From assembly GCF_040530035.1 (NCBI RefSeq), contig NZ_JBEWCD010000004.1, forward strand, positions 1 to 64,000: a stretch of 64,000 nucleotides of DNA, read 5' to 3'. This document shows, piece by piece, positions 7,657 to 16,234 of this stretch. Position 1 is the first letter of the stretch. Each line of letters begins with the position of its first letter. Below the pieces are notes generated by a model. It was not told the DNA's origin. It worked only from the letters and a program-made list of their open reading frames with translations, and made no database searches. A program made the position numbers and the translations under genes. The stretch is from Roseibium sp. HPY-6 (GTDB taxonomy: Bacteria; Pseudomonadota; Alphaproteobacteria; Rhizobiales; Stappiaceae).

Positions 7657-8034
7657 TTACCTCGAAGAAGTAACTAAGACTAGCCAGGGCCGCTTTAACA
7701 CACGCTCTTGACATGGATGCTCTGGATCAATCCAGGAGCTAAATCCACGTTCTTTGTAACGAAGAATTTCTTGGATGCAAGCCGGGTCTTTGCTTGCAGG
7801 ATATGACTCTTGAACGAGGTGACTTAAGACGGCAGTCTTTCCAAGTCTGCAAGCGCTTATTGTGTTTGTATAGCCCCTAGAGAGCTTCTGCAAAGAATAT
7901 CGGGTCAAGTGGCTTCGTGGCCTTCGAAAGGGCTCCAAGTTCACCGAAGGTTTCTTCACTAATTTTAAGGTAGAAGGGCCAAGATGGGCACGGCCAATTG
8001 CATTGACCATTTCAAGCGCTGCGCGGTGGCGCAT
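7657..8034 (-). pseudogene. Probable IclR-type regulator relic
   Basis: The minus strand shows fragments in shifting frames that resemble the effector-binding domain of IclR regulators. One frame has EISEETFGELGAL. Another has GYTNTISACRLGKTAVLSHL, close to the family's LHACGLGKAxLAHL segment. DPACIQEILRYKERGFSS follows, comparable with the DP...ExIRxRGFA helix. The HTH part is not recognisable, and the conserved pieces are not in one frame, so I call this a pseudogene. A 125-codon frame spans most of it by chance. The assignment is pattern-based and tentative. It may once have regulated the RraA-like gene or the peptide ABC operon. Confidence 0.42.
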
Positions 8035-8181
8035 TTCACCGAGCCTGGCTAGCGGTTATTTGCCCACGGGCAGCGCCTAGTTGTGACGCTTCTTTGGTGT
8101 GTTCCAAATGCCAGTCGCGTCGGAAACGATTACCTCAGGCCCGACCAACTAGGCGGCCGCGTTTTTCGGGTGCGAGGAAGT

Positions 8182-8196
8182 CTATGGATAACATAG
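8182..8196. promoter_or_regulatory. Small dyad upstream of the first peptide ABC operon
   Basis: CTATG and CATAG flank GATAA about 112 bp upstream of the binding-protein ATG. The position suits an operator, but the arms are only 5 bp, so chance is possible. Confidence 0.2.
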
Positions 8197-8307
8197 GGCA
8201 ACTCTATTTGACCCCGCCCTGCCTACGATCTCATTCTTTCAAGAAAAATAAATGCCACAGTGGAGACGTACCGCCCAGACAGTTTTAAAGCAACGGGGAA
8301 CACTCAG

Positions 8308-9828
8308 ATGATTCGAAGAATAAACACCGTAACTATAGCTTTTGCGGCGATCATATCGCTGAGCCTTTCCATGCCAGCATCTGCCGGTAAGGATGACAAT
8401 ACATTGAATGTTGCCTTTGCTGCAGAACCTGAACCATTGGACACTTACAAGATTGCAGGTCGTGAAGGATTGATCCTCACGCGGCATATCTACGACGGAC
8501 TGCTTTACAAAGACTTGGATACTGGCGAAATTTTGCCTGCCTTGGCCGAAAGCTGGGAATTTACAGGTCCGCTAACCATAGAATTTACACTCAGGAAGGG
8601 TGTGAAGTTTCACAATGGCGCTGCGTTTTCTGCAGATGATGTCGTAACTACACTCAATACGGTGATCAACCCTGACTACGGAACACGTTATTTGATCTCG
8701 GTTGACTGGATCGAGAGTGTCGAAAAAATCGACGACTATAAGGTGCGCATCAATATGTCCAAGCCCTTCGCTGGTGCTGTGGAGATGCTGGCCGACGCAT
8801 TATCGATCTATCCTCATGAATTCTTTTCAAAGAACGGTACTGACGGCATAAGCAGAACTCCGATCGGCACCGGACCATACCGGCTTGTCGAACAAGAGCC
8901 CGGGGTACGCTATGTGTTGGAGCGTTTTGAAGATCATTATGCGGACAGCCCGAAGAGTGGCGCCAGTATCGACAGGATTGTCGTGCGCTCAATACCCGAG
9001 ATGAATACTCAGTACGCCGAACTCATGGCGGGTGACTTGGATTGGATTTGGCGGATTCCACCCGATCAAGCCGCTAGACTTGAAAGTCGCGTTCAGATCA
9101 TTAGCGCGCCAATCATGCGTATCGGCTACGTAGGATTTGCACCCGAGGCTTTGAATGGTGACAGCCCTGTATCTGATCCCAAAGTACGTCAGGCCCTTAT
9201 CCACGCAACGAACCGCGGCGCTATTGTCGACGCCTTTGCCGGTGGCGCATCGAAGGTACTGAACACACCCTGCAACCCAGCACAATTTGGCTGCGCACAA
9301 GATGTGGCTCAATATGAGTTCAACCCCGACAAAGCGAAAGCGCTTCTTGCCGATGCGGGTTACGTTGATGGGTTTGAGCTTGAAATGATCTTTGCCGCGA
9401 TGCCGCGAGCAACTGCCGAGGCAGTCGCCGGCGATTTGGCAAATGTCGGCGTCACAGTGAACTTGAACGAACAGCAATACGCGGCTGGCATAGGTCAATG
9501 GCGCAACAAGGAAGTTCCCGCCTTCTTCTCGAATTGGGGAAGTTATGGGATCGGCGACGTCGTCTTTATTCTATCAAACTTTTTTGGGGGTGGAGCAGAT
9601 GATCTTGTGCAAGACCCGGAACTGGCGCAATGGTTGAAAGAAGCCGACACATCATCAGATCGCGCTGAGCGCGAGGCACTTTACACCAAGGCCGTAAAGC
9701 GGATTGCAGAACAAGCCTATTGGATGCCGATGTATAATTTCAACGTCAACTACGGCCTTTCTCCTGATCTGTCTTTCACTCCGCACCCGGATGAATTTGC
9801 CAGATGGTGGCAGGCCGACTGGAAATAA
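8308..9828 (+). CDS. Family-5 ABC transporter substrate-binding protein (DppA/OppA type)
   Basis: A 506-residue periplasmic binding protein of extracellular family 5, the class that binds di/oligopeptides, nickel or small amides. A Sec signal peptide (MIRRINTVTIAFAAIISLSL, cleavage near PASA-GK) precedes the mature domain. Family patterns include PLDTYKIAG, the LAESWEF segment, VKFHNGAAFSADDVV and IGTGPYRLVE. The start at 8308 is preferred over the in-frame 8260 because GGGGAA lies 8 bp upstream and the signal peptide then begins correctly. It is the first gene of a four-gene operon with two permeases and a fused ATPase. A hairpin after its stop probably lowers read-through, so it should be the best expressed of the set. 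Confidence 0.92.
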   Translation: MIRRINTVTIAFAAIISLSLSMPASAGKDDNTLNVAFAAEPEPLDTYKIAGREGLILTRHIYDGLLYKDLDTGEILPALAESWEFTGPLTIEFTLRKGVKFHNGAAFSADDVVTTLNTVINPDYGTRYLISVDWIESVEKIDDYKVRINMSKPFAGAVEMLADALSIYPHEFFSKNGTDGISRTPIGTGPYRLVEQEPGVRYVLERFEDHYADSPKSGASIDRIVVRSIPEMNTQYAELMAGDLDWIWRIPPDQAARLESRVQIISAPIMRIGYVGFAPEALNGDSPVSDPKVRQALIHATNRGAIVDAFAGGASKVLNTPCNPAQFGCAQDVAQYEFNPDKAKALLADAGYVDGFELEMIFAAMPRATAEAVAGDLANVGVTVNLNEQQYAAGIGQWRNKEVPAFFSNWGSYGIGDVVFILSNFFGGGADDLVQDPELAQWLKEADTSSDRAEREALYTKAVKRIAEQAYWMPMYNFNVNYGLSPDLSFTPHPDEFARWWQADWK

Positions 9829-9844
9829 AGTCTCCCTCATGACT

Positions 9845-9880
9845 GAGTGAACTGCTTTGTGGTTCACTCCCTTTTTCTTG
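9845..9880 (+). terminator. Hairpin with T-run between binding protein and permease
   Basis: GAGTGAAC (9845-9852) pairs with GTTCACTC (9862-9869) around a 9-nt loop, followed by CTTTTTCTTG. This is a typical intrinsic terminator. Its position between the binding protein and the first permease suggests partial termination, giving more binding protein than permease. Confidence 0.7.
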
Positions 9881-9890
9881 TTTGGCCTAA

Positions 9891-10814
9891 ATGACGGTAT
9901 TCATACTCAAACGGCTCGTGATAGCTTTTTTTGTCTGCCTTGCGGTCTCGGCAATCAGCTTTGCCTTGATGTTTCTCTCTGGTGACCCGGCGATTGCTAT
10001 CGCAGGCTCAGGTGGCCGCGCAGAAGATGCGGAGGCAATTCGGGTCGCTTATGGATTTGATCGACCAATTCTCGTTCAATATGTGGATTGGATCTGGTCC
10101 GCTCTCCAAGGTAATTTAGGACAGTCGATCTACTTCAACATCCCTGTTTCGGAAATCATCGGCAACCGGATTGGTGTTACGTTAACACTAGGATTCATAG
10201 CATTTGGCGTAGCTCTGATAGTTGCGGTTCCGCTGGGGATCGCCGCAGCCATGCATCCCAACGGCCTGATTGACCGGATCGCGCTGATACTCGCTGTCAC
10301 CGGGCAGGCAATCCCCAGCTTCTGGCTTGGATTGATGGCAATTGTTGTCTTTGGTGTCTGGTACGGATGGGTGCCCATCTCCGGCACTGACGAATGGCAA
10401 GGTTACATCTTGCCAGTGATCGTACTTAGCTATTACGCACTTCCAGAAATGATGCGGATCACCCGTTCCGGAATGATTGATGTTCTGGCATCGGATTATG
10501 TGCGTGCCGCCTACGCCAAAGGATTGCCGGCACGTCAGGTCATCTGGAAACATGCTTTGCGTAACGCTGTACTGCCACTCGTGTCACTGTCGGCTGTGCA
10601 ACTAGGGCAGCTGTTATCCGGATCCATTGTCATTGAAAGCGTATTCGCCCTGAATGGCATGGGTCGGCTGGCCTGGGAATCATTGTTGCGAAGCGATCTA
10701 CCTGTCGTTCAGGCGATTATTCTGCTGCTGTCATTGCTTTATGTTGTGCTCACAACATTGGCCGATATTTTTAACGCGCTCCTTGACCCACGATTGCGGG
10801 GAGCCTCAGTGTGA
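9891..10814 (+). CDS. Peptide-type ABC transporter permease (DppB type)
   Basis: A 307-residue inner-membrane permease of the DppB/OppB family. The N-terminal segment FILKRLVIAFFVCLAVSAIS, the periplasmic DPAIAIAG region, and the GLPARQVIWKHALRNAVLPL coupling motif in the C-terminal half are typical. It forms a heterodimer with the following DppC-type permease. Its TGA overlaps the next gene's GTG (GTGA), so translation is coupled. No strong ribosome-binding site is visible before ATG 9891. Confidence 0.92.
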   Translation: MTVFILKRLVIAFFVCLAVSAISFALMFLSGDPAIAIAGSGGRAEDAEAIRVAYGFDRPILVQYVDWIWSALQGNLGQSIYFNIPVSEIIGNRIGVTLTLGFIAFGVALIVAVPLGIAAAMHPNGLIDRIALILAVTGQAIPSFWLGLMAIVVFGVWYGWVPISGTDEWQGYILPVIVLSYYALPEMMRITRSGMIDVLASDYVRAAYAKGLPARQVIWKHALRNAVLPLVSLSAVQLGQLLSGSIVIESVFALNGMGRLAWESLLRSDLPVVQAIILLLSLLYVVLTTLADIFNALLDPRLRGASV

Positions 10815-11683
10815 CCGATCAAGTTGTCAACTCTCGTTCAAGCCCGGTATTGCGACGTATCCTTACAAATTCAGGAGTAACGATAGGTGGCGGTATCCTC
10901 ATCATCTTTGTCCTGATGGCAATACTCGCGCCACTGTTGGCTCCGCATGATCCGTATGCGCAAGACCTCTCGCGCCGTATATTGCCGCCATTCTGGCATG
11001 ACCGGTCGGTATCCGAACATCTGCTTGGAACAGATCATCTGGGAAGAGATTATCTCTCGCGATTGATCTATGGATCTCGTGTGTCTCTTGGTGTGAGTGC
11101 AGGGGTGATTTTGGTGGCCGGCTCGATAGGGATCACTTTGGGCCTGTTTGCCGGTTACTTCGGCGGTCGCGTCGATATGGTTATAAGTTTTATAATTACA
11201 ACGCGGTTATCACTTCCCATCGTCCTGGTGGCGCTCGCTGCGGTCGCCGTCGGTGGCGCATCGCTACGCACTTTGATCCTGGTCATGGGCCTCTTGCTGT
11301 GGGACCGGTTCGCCGTTGTTACGCGGGCGGCGACACAAAGTTTACGAAGCCAAGAGTTCATCATCGGCCTTAGGGCGATCGGTGCCAGAATTCCCCGAAT
11401 TTTGTTTTTGGAAATCCTGCCGAACATGCGCAGCACAATATTGGTAGTTGTTACTCTGGAAGTGGCTAATGTCATTCTTCTGGAGGCGGCTCTGTCTTTC
11501 TTGGGTTTGGGAGTGCGCCCTCCCACGCCCTCGTGGGGACTAATGATCGCAGAGGGGCGCGACAACATTCTTTTTGACCCATGGCTGATCGCCCTACCGG
11601 GCAGCTTGCTCTGCCTGCTCGTTCTTGCGGTCAACCTGTTTGGCGATGGGTTGCGTGACATCACGGGGCCAAAACGCAAATGA
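10811..11683 (+). CDS. Peptide-type ABC transporter permease (DppC type)
   Basis: A 290-residue permease of the DppC/OppC family. The N-terminal cytoplasmic stretch is followed by a first membrane helix (GGGILIIFVLMAILAPLLAP). DHLGRDYLSRLIYGSR is the family's signature just before the second helix. The coupling loop (GLRAIGARIPRILFLEILPN) contacts the ATPase. It begins with GTG overlapping the previous stop and overlaps the ATPase gene by 4 bp (ATGA). It completes the membrane channel of the first peptide importer. Confidence 0.92.
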   Translation: MTDQVVNSRSSPVLRRILTNSGVTIGGGILIIFVLMAILAPLLAPHDPYAQDLSRRILPPFWHDRSVSEHLLGTDHLGRDYLSRLIYGSRVSLGVSAGVILVAGSIGITLGLFAGYFGGRVDMVISFIITTRLSLPIVLVALAAVAVGGASLRTLILVMGLLLWDRFAVVTRAATQSLRSQEFIIGLRAIGARIPRILFLEILPNMRSTILVVVTLEVANVILLEAALSFLGLGVRPPTPSWGLMIAEGRDNILFDPWLIALPGSLLCLLVLAVNLFGDGLRDITGPKRK

Positions 11684-13326
11684 CCGAACCCTTGCTTGAC
11701 ATCCGCAATCTGCGCGTCTCAATCCCAACTGATGACGGCACGTTGAAAGCCGTTCGAGGTGTGGACCTCCAGGTGAACGCTGGCGAAACATTGTGTTTAG
11801 TTGGTGAAAGCGGATGCGGTAAGTCGATGACCGCAAACGCGATCATGGGACTTTTGCCGCGCTATGCCATACAGAAGAACGATGGTTTTTCGATCTGCGG
11901 AACAACCCTTAACGGCAATTCTGCTACCGCCCTGCGAAGATTGCGGGGAACAAAGATGGCGATGATTTTTCAGGACCCGACTGCCGCGCTAAATCCGACA
12001 CTTACTATAGGAAAGCAATTAACCGAGGCGGTGATACGTTTCGAGCGTCTGTCGCGAAAACAAGCCAATGCGCGTGCCATTGATATGCTCGGGCGTGTTG
12101 GTATCACCCGAGCAGCCTCACGGCTACCGCTCTATCCCCACGAATTTTCGGGCGGTCAGCGGCAACGCATTATGATCGCTCAAGCACTGATGTGCCGACC
12201 TAAGCTATTGATTGCAGATGAGCCTACGACAGCCCTGGATGTTACCATTCAGGCGCAAATCCTGAGATTGCTGAAAGACTTGCAGGAGGAAATGGGCCTT
12301 GGTCTGCTTTTTATAACCCATGATCTTGGTGTAGTTGCGGCCGTCGCCACAGAAGTAGCTGTGATGTTTGATGGCCAGATCATCGAACGCGCGCCGCGCG
12401 ATGAGTTGTTTAGAAACCCTGCTCATCATTACACCCAGAAGCTGCTGAAAGCTATTCCAACTCCGGGGAGCATGCCAAGGCGTCAACTATCGCGCATGTC
12501 TCCTCCCGTGATTGAAGTTGATAGTATTGCTAAGGCCTACCACCTGCGGCGCGGCATGTTCAAAGAGCCCGAGAAAATTGTGGCTGTGGACCAGCTTTCT
12601 ATAGAGCTGCATGAAGGTGAAACCCTTGGCCTGGTTGGCGAATCCGGTAGTGGTAAGAGCACTGCACTGAACATGATCCTTGGGCTGCGCAAGCCGGATG
12701 CAGGCGAAGTGCGTATTGATGGGCGTCCAATCGAAAAAATCCCTGTCGCCGAGAGAGTACGGCTCATTCAACCTGTTTTTCAGAATCCAAATGCATCGCT
12801 TAATCCCATGCGACGAATTCGCGATCTAGTGACCCAGCCGTTGCGCCTACATGGGGTCGAACAGAACAACAGAGATGTAGACGAGTTGCTTGAACGCATT
12901 GGACTTAAAGCCAGGTTGGCAAATGCCTATCCCGGAGAACTGTCTGGTGGCCAGCGGCAACGCGTCGCGATCGCCCGAGCGCTTGTCCTTCGCCCACGTG
13001 TATTGATCTGTGATGAACCAACATCTGCCTTGGACGTTTCTGTACAGGCGGAGGTTATCAAATTGCTGCTGGAATTGCGGCGTGACCTCAACCTGACCAT
13101 GATTTTCGTCAGCCATGATTTGTCGGTAGTCCAACATCTATCCGACCGGATCGCCGTTATGTATCTCGGCCGCAAAGTAGAGGAAGCTACTACGCGTGCT
13201 TTGTTCGACACCCCACAGCATCCCTACACACGTTCGCTGTTGGGCTCGATGCTAACTCTTGGTGCTGACGGTGCTTTGCCAGACTTACCGACGGGAAACG
13301 TAGCTGCTGATAGCTTTGTGCAGTGA
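11680..13326 (+). CDS. Fused dipeptide-type ABC ATPase (DppD-DppF fusion)
   Basis: A 548-residue protein with two complete ABC ATPase domains, replacing the separate DppD and DppF subunits. Domain 1 has Walker A GESGCGKS at residues 42-49, the signature SGGQRQRI and Walker B LLIADEPTTALD. Domain 2 has Walker A GESGSGKS at 320-327, SGGQRQRVAI and VLICDEPTSALD. The oligopeptide ATPase C-terminal extension after domain 1 (NPAHHYTQKLLKAIP) is present. It powers the permeases encoded immediately upstream. The fusion is well known in alphaproteobacteria (YejF/GsiA type). It is the last gene of the operon. Confidence 0.93.
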   Translation: MTEPLLDIRNLRVSIPTDDGTLKAVRGVDLQVNAGETLCLVGESGCGKSMTANAIMGLLPRYAIQKNDGFSICGTTLNGNSATALRRLRGTKMAMIFQDPTAALNPTLTIGKQLTEAVIRFERLSRKQANARAIDMLGRVGITRAASRLPLYPHEFSGGQRQRIMIAQALMCRPKLLIADEPTTALDVTIQAQILRLLKDLQEEMGLGLLFITHDLGVVAAVATEVAVMFDGQIIERAPRDELFRNPAHHYTQKLLKAIPTPGSMPRRQLSRMSPPVIEVDSIAKAYHLRRGMFKEPEKIVAVDQLSIELHEGETLGLVGESGSGKSTALNMILGLRKPDAGEVRIDGRPIEKIPVAERVRLIQPVFQNPNASLNPMRRIRDLVTQPLRLHGVEQNNRDVDELLERIGLKARLANAYPGELSGGQRQRVAIARALVLRPRVLICDEPTSALDVSVQAEVIKLLLELRRDLNLTMIFVSHDLSVVQHLSDRIAVMYLGRKVEEATTRALFDTPQHPYTRSLLGSMLTLGADGALPDLPTGNVAADSFVQ

Positions 13327-13732
13327 AGTGGTTGTGCTTTCACTCCTGATTGCTCGCATTCGGCCGACAAGTCAGCTTTTAGCTGCACCCACTACGCTAA
13401 TTTGATGTAACCCCTCCCCAAAGACAGGGCCGCTCGGGTCTTTTTATAGGAAACGTTGCTATTCGCCCCGGTTGTCGGGGCTGCAGGCAAAGCGTGGTCC
13501 ATGCGGCGGTCTGGTTGACCGTGAGCGGATCGCGACGATGTTCTGGGGGCTGAAAACCGGGCCTCCAACGGTCCAATTCAGTCCTGCTCCAGTGTTGCAG
13601 CGCTTGCCCGATATCCCATATCGAACTGCGCACCACATCTTGGATACGACATAATCAGCCCATCGTCTAGTTTACTAATTCAGTAGGGCAATATTCAGAG
13701 ATAAATTTCAACGAGTACTGATAGAAATCTAC
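13327..13732. other. Gap after the first peptide ABC operon
   Basis: About 400 bp without a supportable gene. A terminator-like hairpin lies at 13420-13445. The stretch 13460-13660 is GC-rich and open on both strands for 60-80 codons, but neither product resembles a known family. It may be a worn mobile-element remnant. Confidence 0.4.
13420..13445 (+). terminator. Candidate intrinsic terminator of the first peptide ABC operon
   Basis: AAAGAC (13420-13425) pairs with GTCTTT (13438-13443), with a small inner CCG/CGG stem and a T-run ending at 13445. It lies about 95 bp after the ATPase stop. The stem is imperfect, so confidence is moderate. Confidence 0.45.
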
Positions 13733-14077
13733 TCAGATTGCTGCAGTAACGATGAATTCTACAAAATATCCTGGTGTAGCCAGTTTGGCTTCTCCGCACG
13801 CACGCGCAGGGGGATTTTGAATGTCGATCCACGAATCGTAAACTTCATTCATGGCTTCAAAATCAGCCATATCGGCAAGCCAAACTATAACTTGAAGAGC
13901 CTTGGATTTGCTCGTACCAGCTTCGGCCAAGAGACGGTCAACTTCTGACAGGGCATCTCGCGTTTGAGTGGCAATGTCGGTTCCCTCCGATCCGACCTGA
14001 CCGGCCAAATAGACCGTGTCTTTGTGAATGACGATCTGGCTCATCCGTTTCCCTGAATGCATGTATGTCGGCGCCAT
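13733..14077 (-). CDS. RidA family protein
   Basis: A 114-residue RidA/YjgF-type protein. It shows HKDTVYLAGQVG near the N-terminus, ALSEVDRLLAEAG in the helix and NPPARACGEAKLATPGYFVEF at the C-terminus, where Arg is the usual substrate-carboxylate ligand. This subgroup (ending in VEFIVTA) often accompanies amino-acid or pyrimidine catabolism genes. The start at ATG 14077 is chosen because GAGGA lies 8 bp upstream; an in-frame GTG at 14083 is the alternative. It is divergent from the LysR gene with a TATAC-TTA-GTATA dyad between them, suggesting LysR control. It is the second intact RidA here, in addition to a RidA tail relic at 17.6 kb. Confidence 0.86.
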   Translation of the reverse strand: MAPTYMHSGKRMSQIVIHKDTVYLAGQVGSEGTDIATQTRDALSEVDRLLAEAGTSKSKALQVIVWLADMADFEAMNEVYDSWIDIQNPPARACGEAKLATPGYFVEFIVTAAI

Positions 14078-14165
14078 TTTCACTGTCCTCTTGTTTGGAT
14101 TCGAGAATACGGATTTCTAACGCCTACCAGGATTCAGTGTCCAACGGACAGCCATAGACAATGCC

Positions 14166-14178
14166 TATACTTAGTATA
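14166..14178. promoter_or_regulatory. Dyad between divergent ridA-like and lysR genes
   Basis: TATAC-TTA-GTATA is a perfect 5+5 dyad midway between the divergent starts at 14077 and 14244. LysR regulators usually bind AT-rich dyads in exactly this position. The link is inferred. Confidence 0.35.
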
Positions 14179-14243
14179 CTGCTTTTCTATCACACTCGTA
14201 CTATCATGTTCGTCAACGGGAGACGCAGGGACATTTAAAACTG

Positions 14244-15173
14244 ATGGAAGCGGAAGAGCAGGAGCTGAACTGGAACTTGTTCCGGGTTTTTTTCGTGATC
14301 GCGGAAGAAAAGGGGATCACGAAGGCTGCAAACCGTCTCGGCCTGCGCCAGCCTTCGGTCAGCAGTTCACTGCAAAAGCTGGAAGCCCAGCTCGGATGTC
14401 AACTTGTCTTCAGGGACAGCAGAAGTTTTGAACTGACCTTGCGTGGCGAAAAGATCTATCAGGAATGCAAGGAAATCTTCCTTTCCGCCGAACGAATTCA
14501 GTCTCTTGTGCGTGACGCGACCGCCGAGGAGCGTGGCGAACTCAGCTATCAGATTATCAGCTATCTGCATTCCTCGTTATTGGATGAGCTGTTTCGTCTC
14601 TATCATCAGCGGTATCCGTCAGTCATATTCCGCGGCAAAGTTCAGAATAGTCAGGATATTCTGGACAATATTTTGAAAGGCAGCGTGGCTATCGGCATTT
14701 GCCTGTTACCAAAACCTGTCGCAAATTTGCCGTCCATCAGGCTGTTTCGGGAAGAGTTCAAAGTCTATTGCGGAGCAGAACATCCCTATTTCGGTCAAGA
14801 ATCCATCAGTCTGCGCGATCTTCGACAGGAACCGTTTATTTCTTTTTCCTGTGCTTCGGGCGCCAGCGGCCTGGAACCGATGATCGATCTTCGCAACCGG
14901 GCGAGGATCGGTGAAAGAACCACAGGCGAAAGCACCAATTTCGAGGAAGTCCGGCGAATGATCGTCGCCGGATTGGGCATCGGCATTCTGCCGTATCCAG
15001 CCGTGAAGGATGACATTGTCGACGGGGTGCTATGGCCAATCGACATTGCGGATGAAGCGATCGGAGCTGACGTCTATCTTGTGCATGCGCCAGAGCAGGA
15101 CCTGAAACCCGCAGAGCGCAAATTCGTCGACCTGCTCAAGGAATTGAAAAAGCTTTACCCAGATCTTGAATAG
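14244..15173 (+). CDS. LysR family transcriptional regulator
   Basis: A 309-residue LysR regulator. The N-terminal helix-turn-helix (about residues 8-66) includes GITKAANRLGLRQPSVSSSL and LGCQLVFRD. The effector domain runs from about residue 95 to the end. It is divergent from the RidA gene, and the cyclodeaminase/carbamoylase pair lies just downstream on the opposite strand. It probably activates one or both in response to an amino acid or N-carbamoyl compound. The specific ligand is unknown. The ATG is preceded by a weak GCAGGGA site. Confidence 0.9.
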   Translation: MEAEEQELNWNLFRVFFVIAEEKGITKAANRLGLRQPSVSSSLQKLEAQLGCQLVFRDSRSFELTLRGEKIYQECKEIFLSAERIQSLVRDATAEERGELSYQIISYLHSSLLDELFRLYHQRYPSVIFRGKVQNSQDILDNILKGSVAIGICLLPKPVANLPSIRLFREEFKVYCGAEHPYFGQESISLRDLRQEPFISFSCASGASGLEPMIDLRNRARIGERTTGESTNFEEVRRMIVAGLGIGILPYPAVKDDIVDGVLWPIDIADEAIGADVYLVHAPEQDLKPAERKFVDLLKELKKLYPDLE

Positions 15174-15259
15174 CGAAACGCGCATCGGTAAGCGCACGAA
15201 TGCCCGGCAAAAACAGCACTTGCTCCCTTATAGATCAAAGGGGCCGACAAGAAAGCAGC

Positions 15260-16234
15260 TCAGCAAGCGGTAGATCTGTTTTCTCTGGCTACCGTGTTCA
15301 CCTGCACAGCGGCAGCGAGGTCTTCAAGCGACACGCCGGCGGATTTGAAAACAGTGTAGCTGTTTTTCGAGGTCCGGCCCGGATGTTCACCACAGCAGAG
15401 TGACTTAAGATCAGCCTTTATGTCATTTGGTTGCAAATGCCCGGTTGCCAAAGGCTGTGCAAGATCACCAGCCAATTGCGCGCCGGCGCGATCATCTACA
15501 AATACTTCGGCCTGACTGATCGCCAGATCATCGCTTTCCCGCATGTCGGCTCTGAAAGAGCCGATCAAATCCAAATGAGTCCCGGGCCGAAGCCAATCCC
15601 CTTGGACGATGGGTGACTGTGAGGCCGTCACTGTCGAAACGATATCCGCTTTTTCACAGGCGAGTTTCAAATTGGTAACCGCTTCGGCAGGAAGCCCAAC
15701 GCGCGCAAGCTCCCTGGCAATTTGCAGTGCTTTTTCAGGGTTTCGTCCCCAGACCGAGATCTTTTTCGGCGCACGGACAGAAGCGTAGGCTTCGCCGACG
15801 GATCGTGCCAACTGGCCAGTGCCGACAATGAGGTGGTGCCGAGCGTCGTTTCGGGCCAGATAGTCGGCCGCCAGAGCAGAAGCAGCCGCTGTCCGGCGGA
15901 TAGTCAACGCGTCACCATCAAGAACAGTTTGAAGTTTACCGGTCGCTCCATTGAACAACATGTAACCCGCGTTGATCGTGGCCTCACCTTGGCTCGCATT
16001 CCACGGGCAATAGGTCACCACTTTGACACCGAGGGCCTCGCCCGGCAGCCATGCTGGCATGATCAGCATTGATCCGGGATCACTGGCCTTGGATCCCGCT
16101 GGCGCGGGAATGGACAGCACCTGACGCGGAGGCGCTTCCACTTTGCCGTCCGCGAACCAGTTGCGTAGTTGCTCAATCAGTTGAGGCCAGTGCAAGGCAT
16201 CTTCTACAGCACTGTGTGATAAGAATTCAGTCAC
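15260..16234 (-). CDS. Ornithine cyclodeaminase / alanine dehydrogenase family protein
   Basis: A 324-residue mu-crystallin/ornithine cyclodeaminase family protein that binds NAD(P). An N-terminal substrate region carries the APPRQVLSIPA and SMLIMPAWLPG segments and the family Lys in GVKVVTYCPWN. The Rossmann motif is HLIVGTGQLARSVGEAY, followed by a DLIGSFRADMRESD segment typical of the family. Possible reactions are ornithine to proline, alanine dehydrogenase, or ketimine reductase. It starts with GTG (AGGG 6 bp upstream) and overlaps the end of the carbamoylase gene by 8 bp, so the two are one operon. The pairing suggests that an amino acid released by the hydrolase is deaminated here. Confidence 0.88.
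   Translation of the reverse strand: MTEFLSHSAVEDALHWPQLIEQLRNWFADGKVEAPPRQVLSIPAPAGSKASDPGSMLIMPAWLPGEALGVKVVTYCPWNASQGEATINAGYMLFNGATGKLQTVLDGDALTIRRTAAASALAADYLARNDARHHLIVGTGQLARSVGEAYASVRAPKKISVWGRNPEKALQIARELARVGLPAEAVTNLKLACEKADIVSTVTASQSPIVQGDWLRPGTHLDLIGSFRADMRESDDLAISQAEVFVDDRAGAQLAGDLAQPLATGHLQPNDIKADLKSLCCGEHPGRTSKNSYTVFKSAGVSLEDLAAAVQVNTVARENRSTAC

Noticed and set aside
13397..13654. Two overlapping frames of 60-79 codons on opposite strands
   Set aside because: Products resemble no known family and lack translation signals. GC-rich sequence gives such frames by chance.
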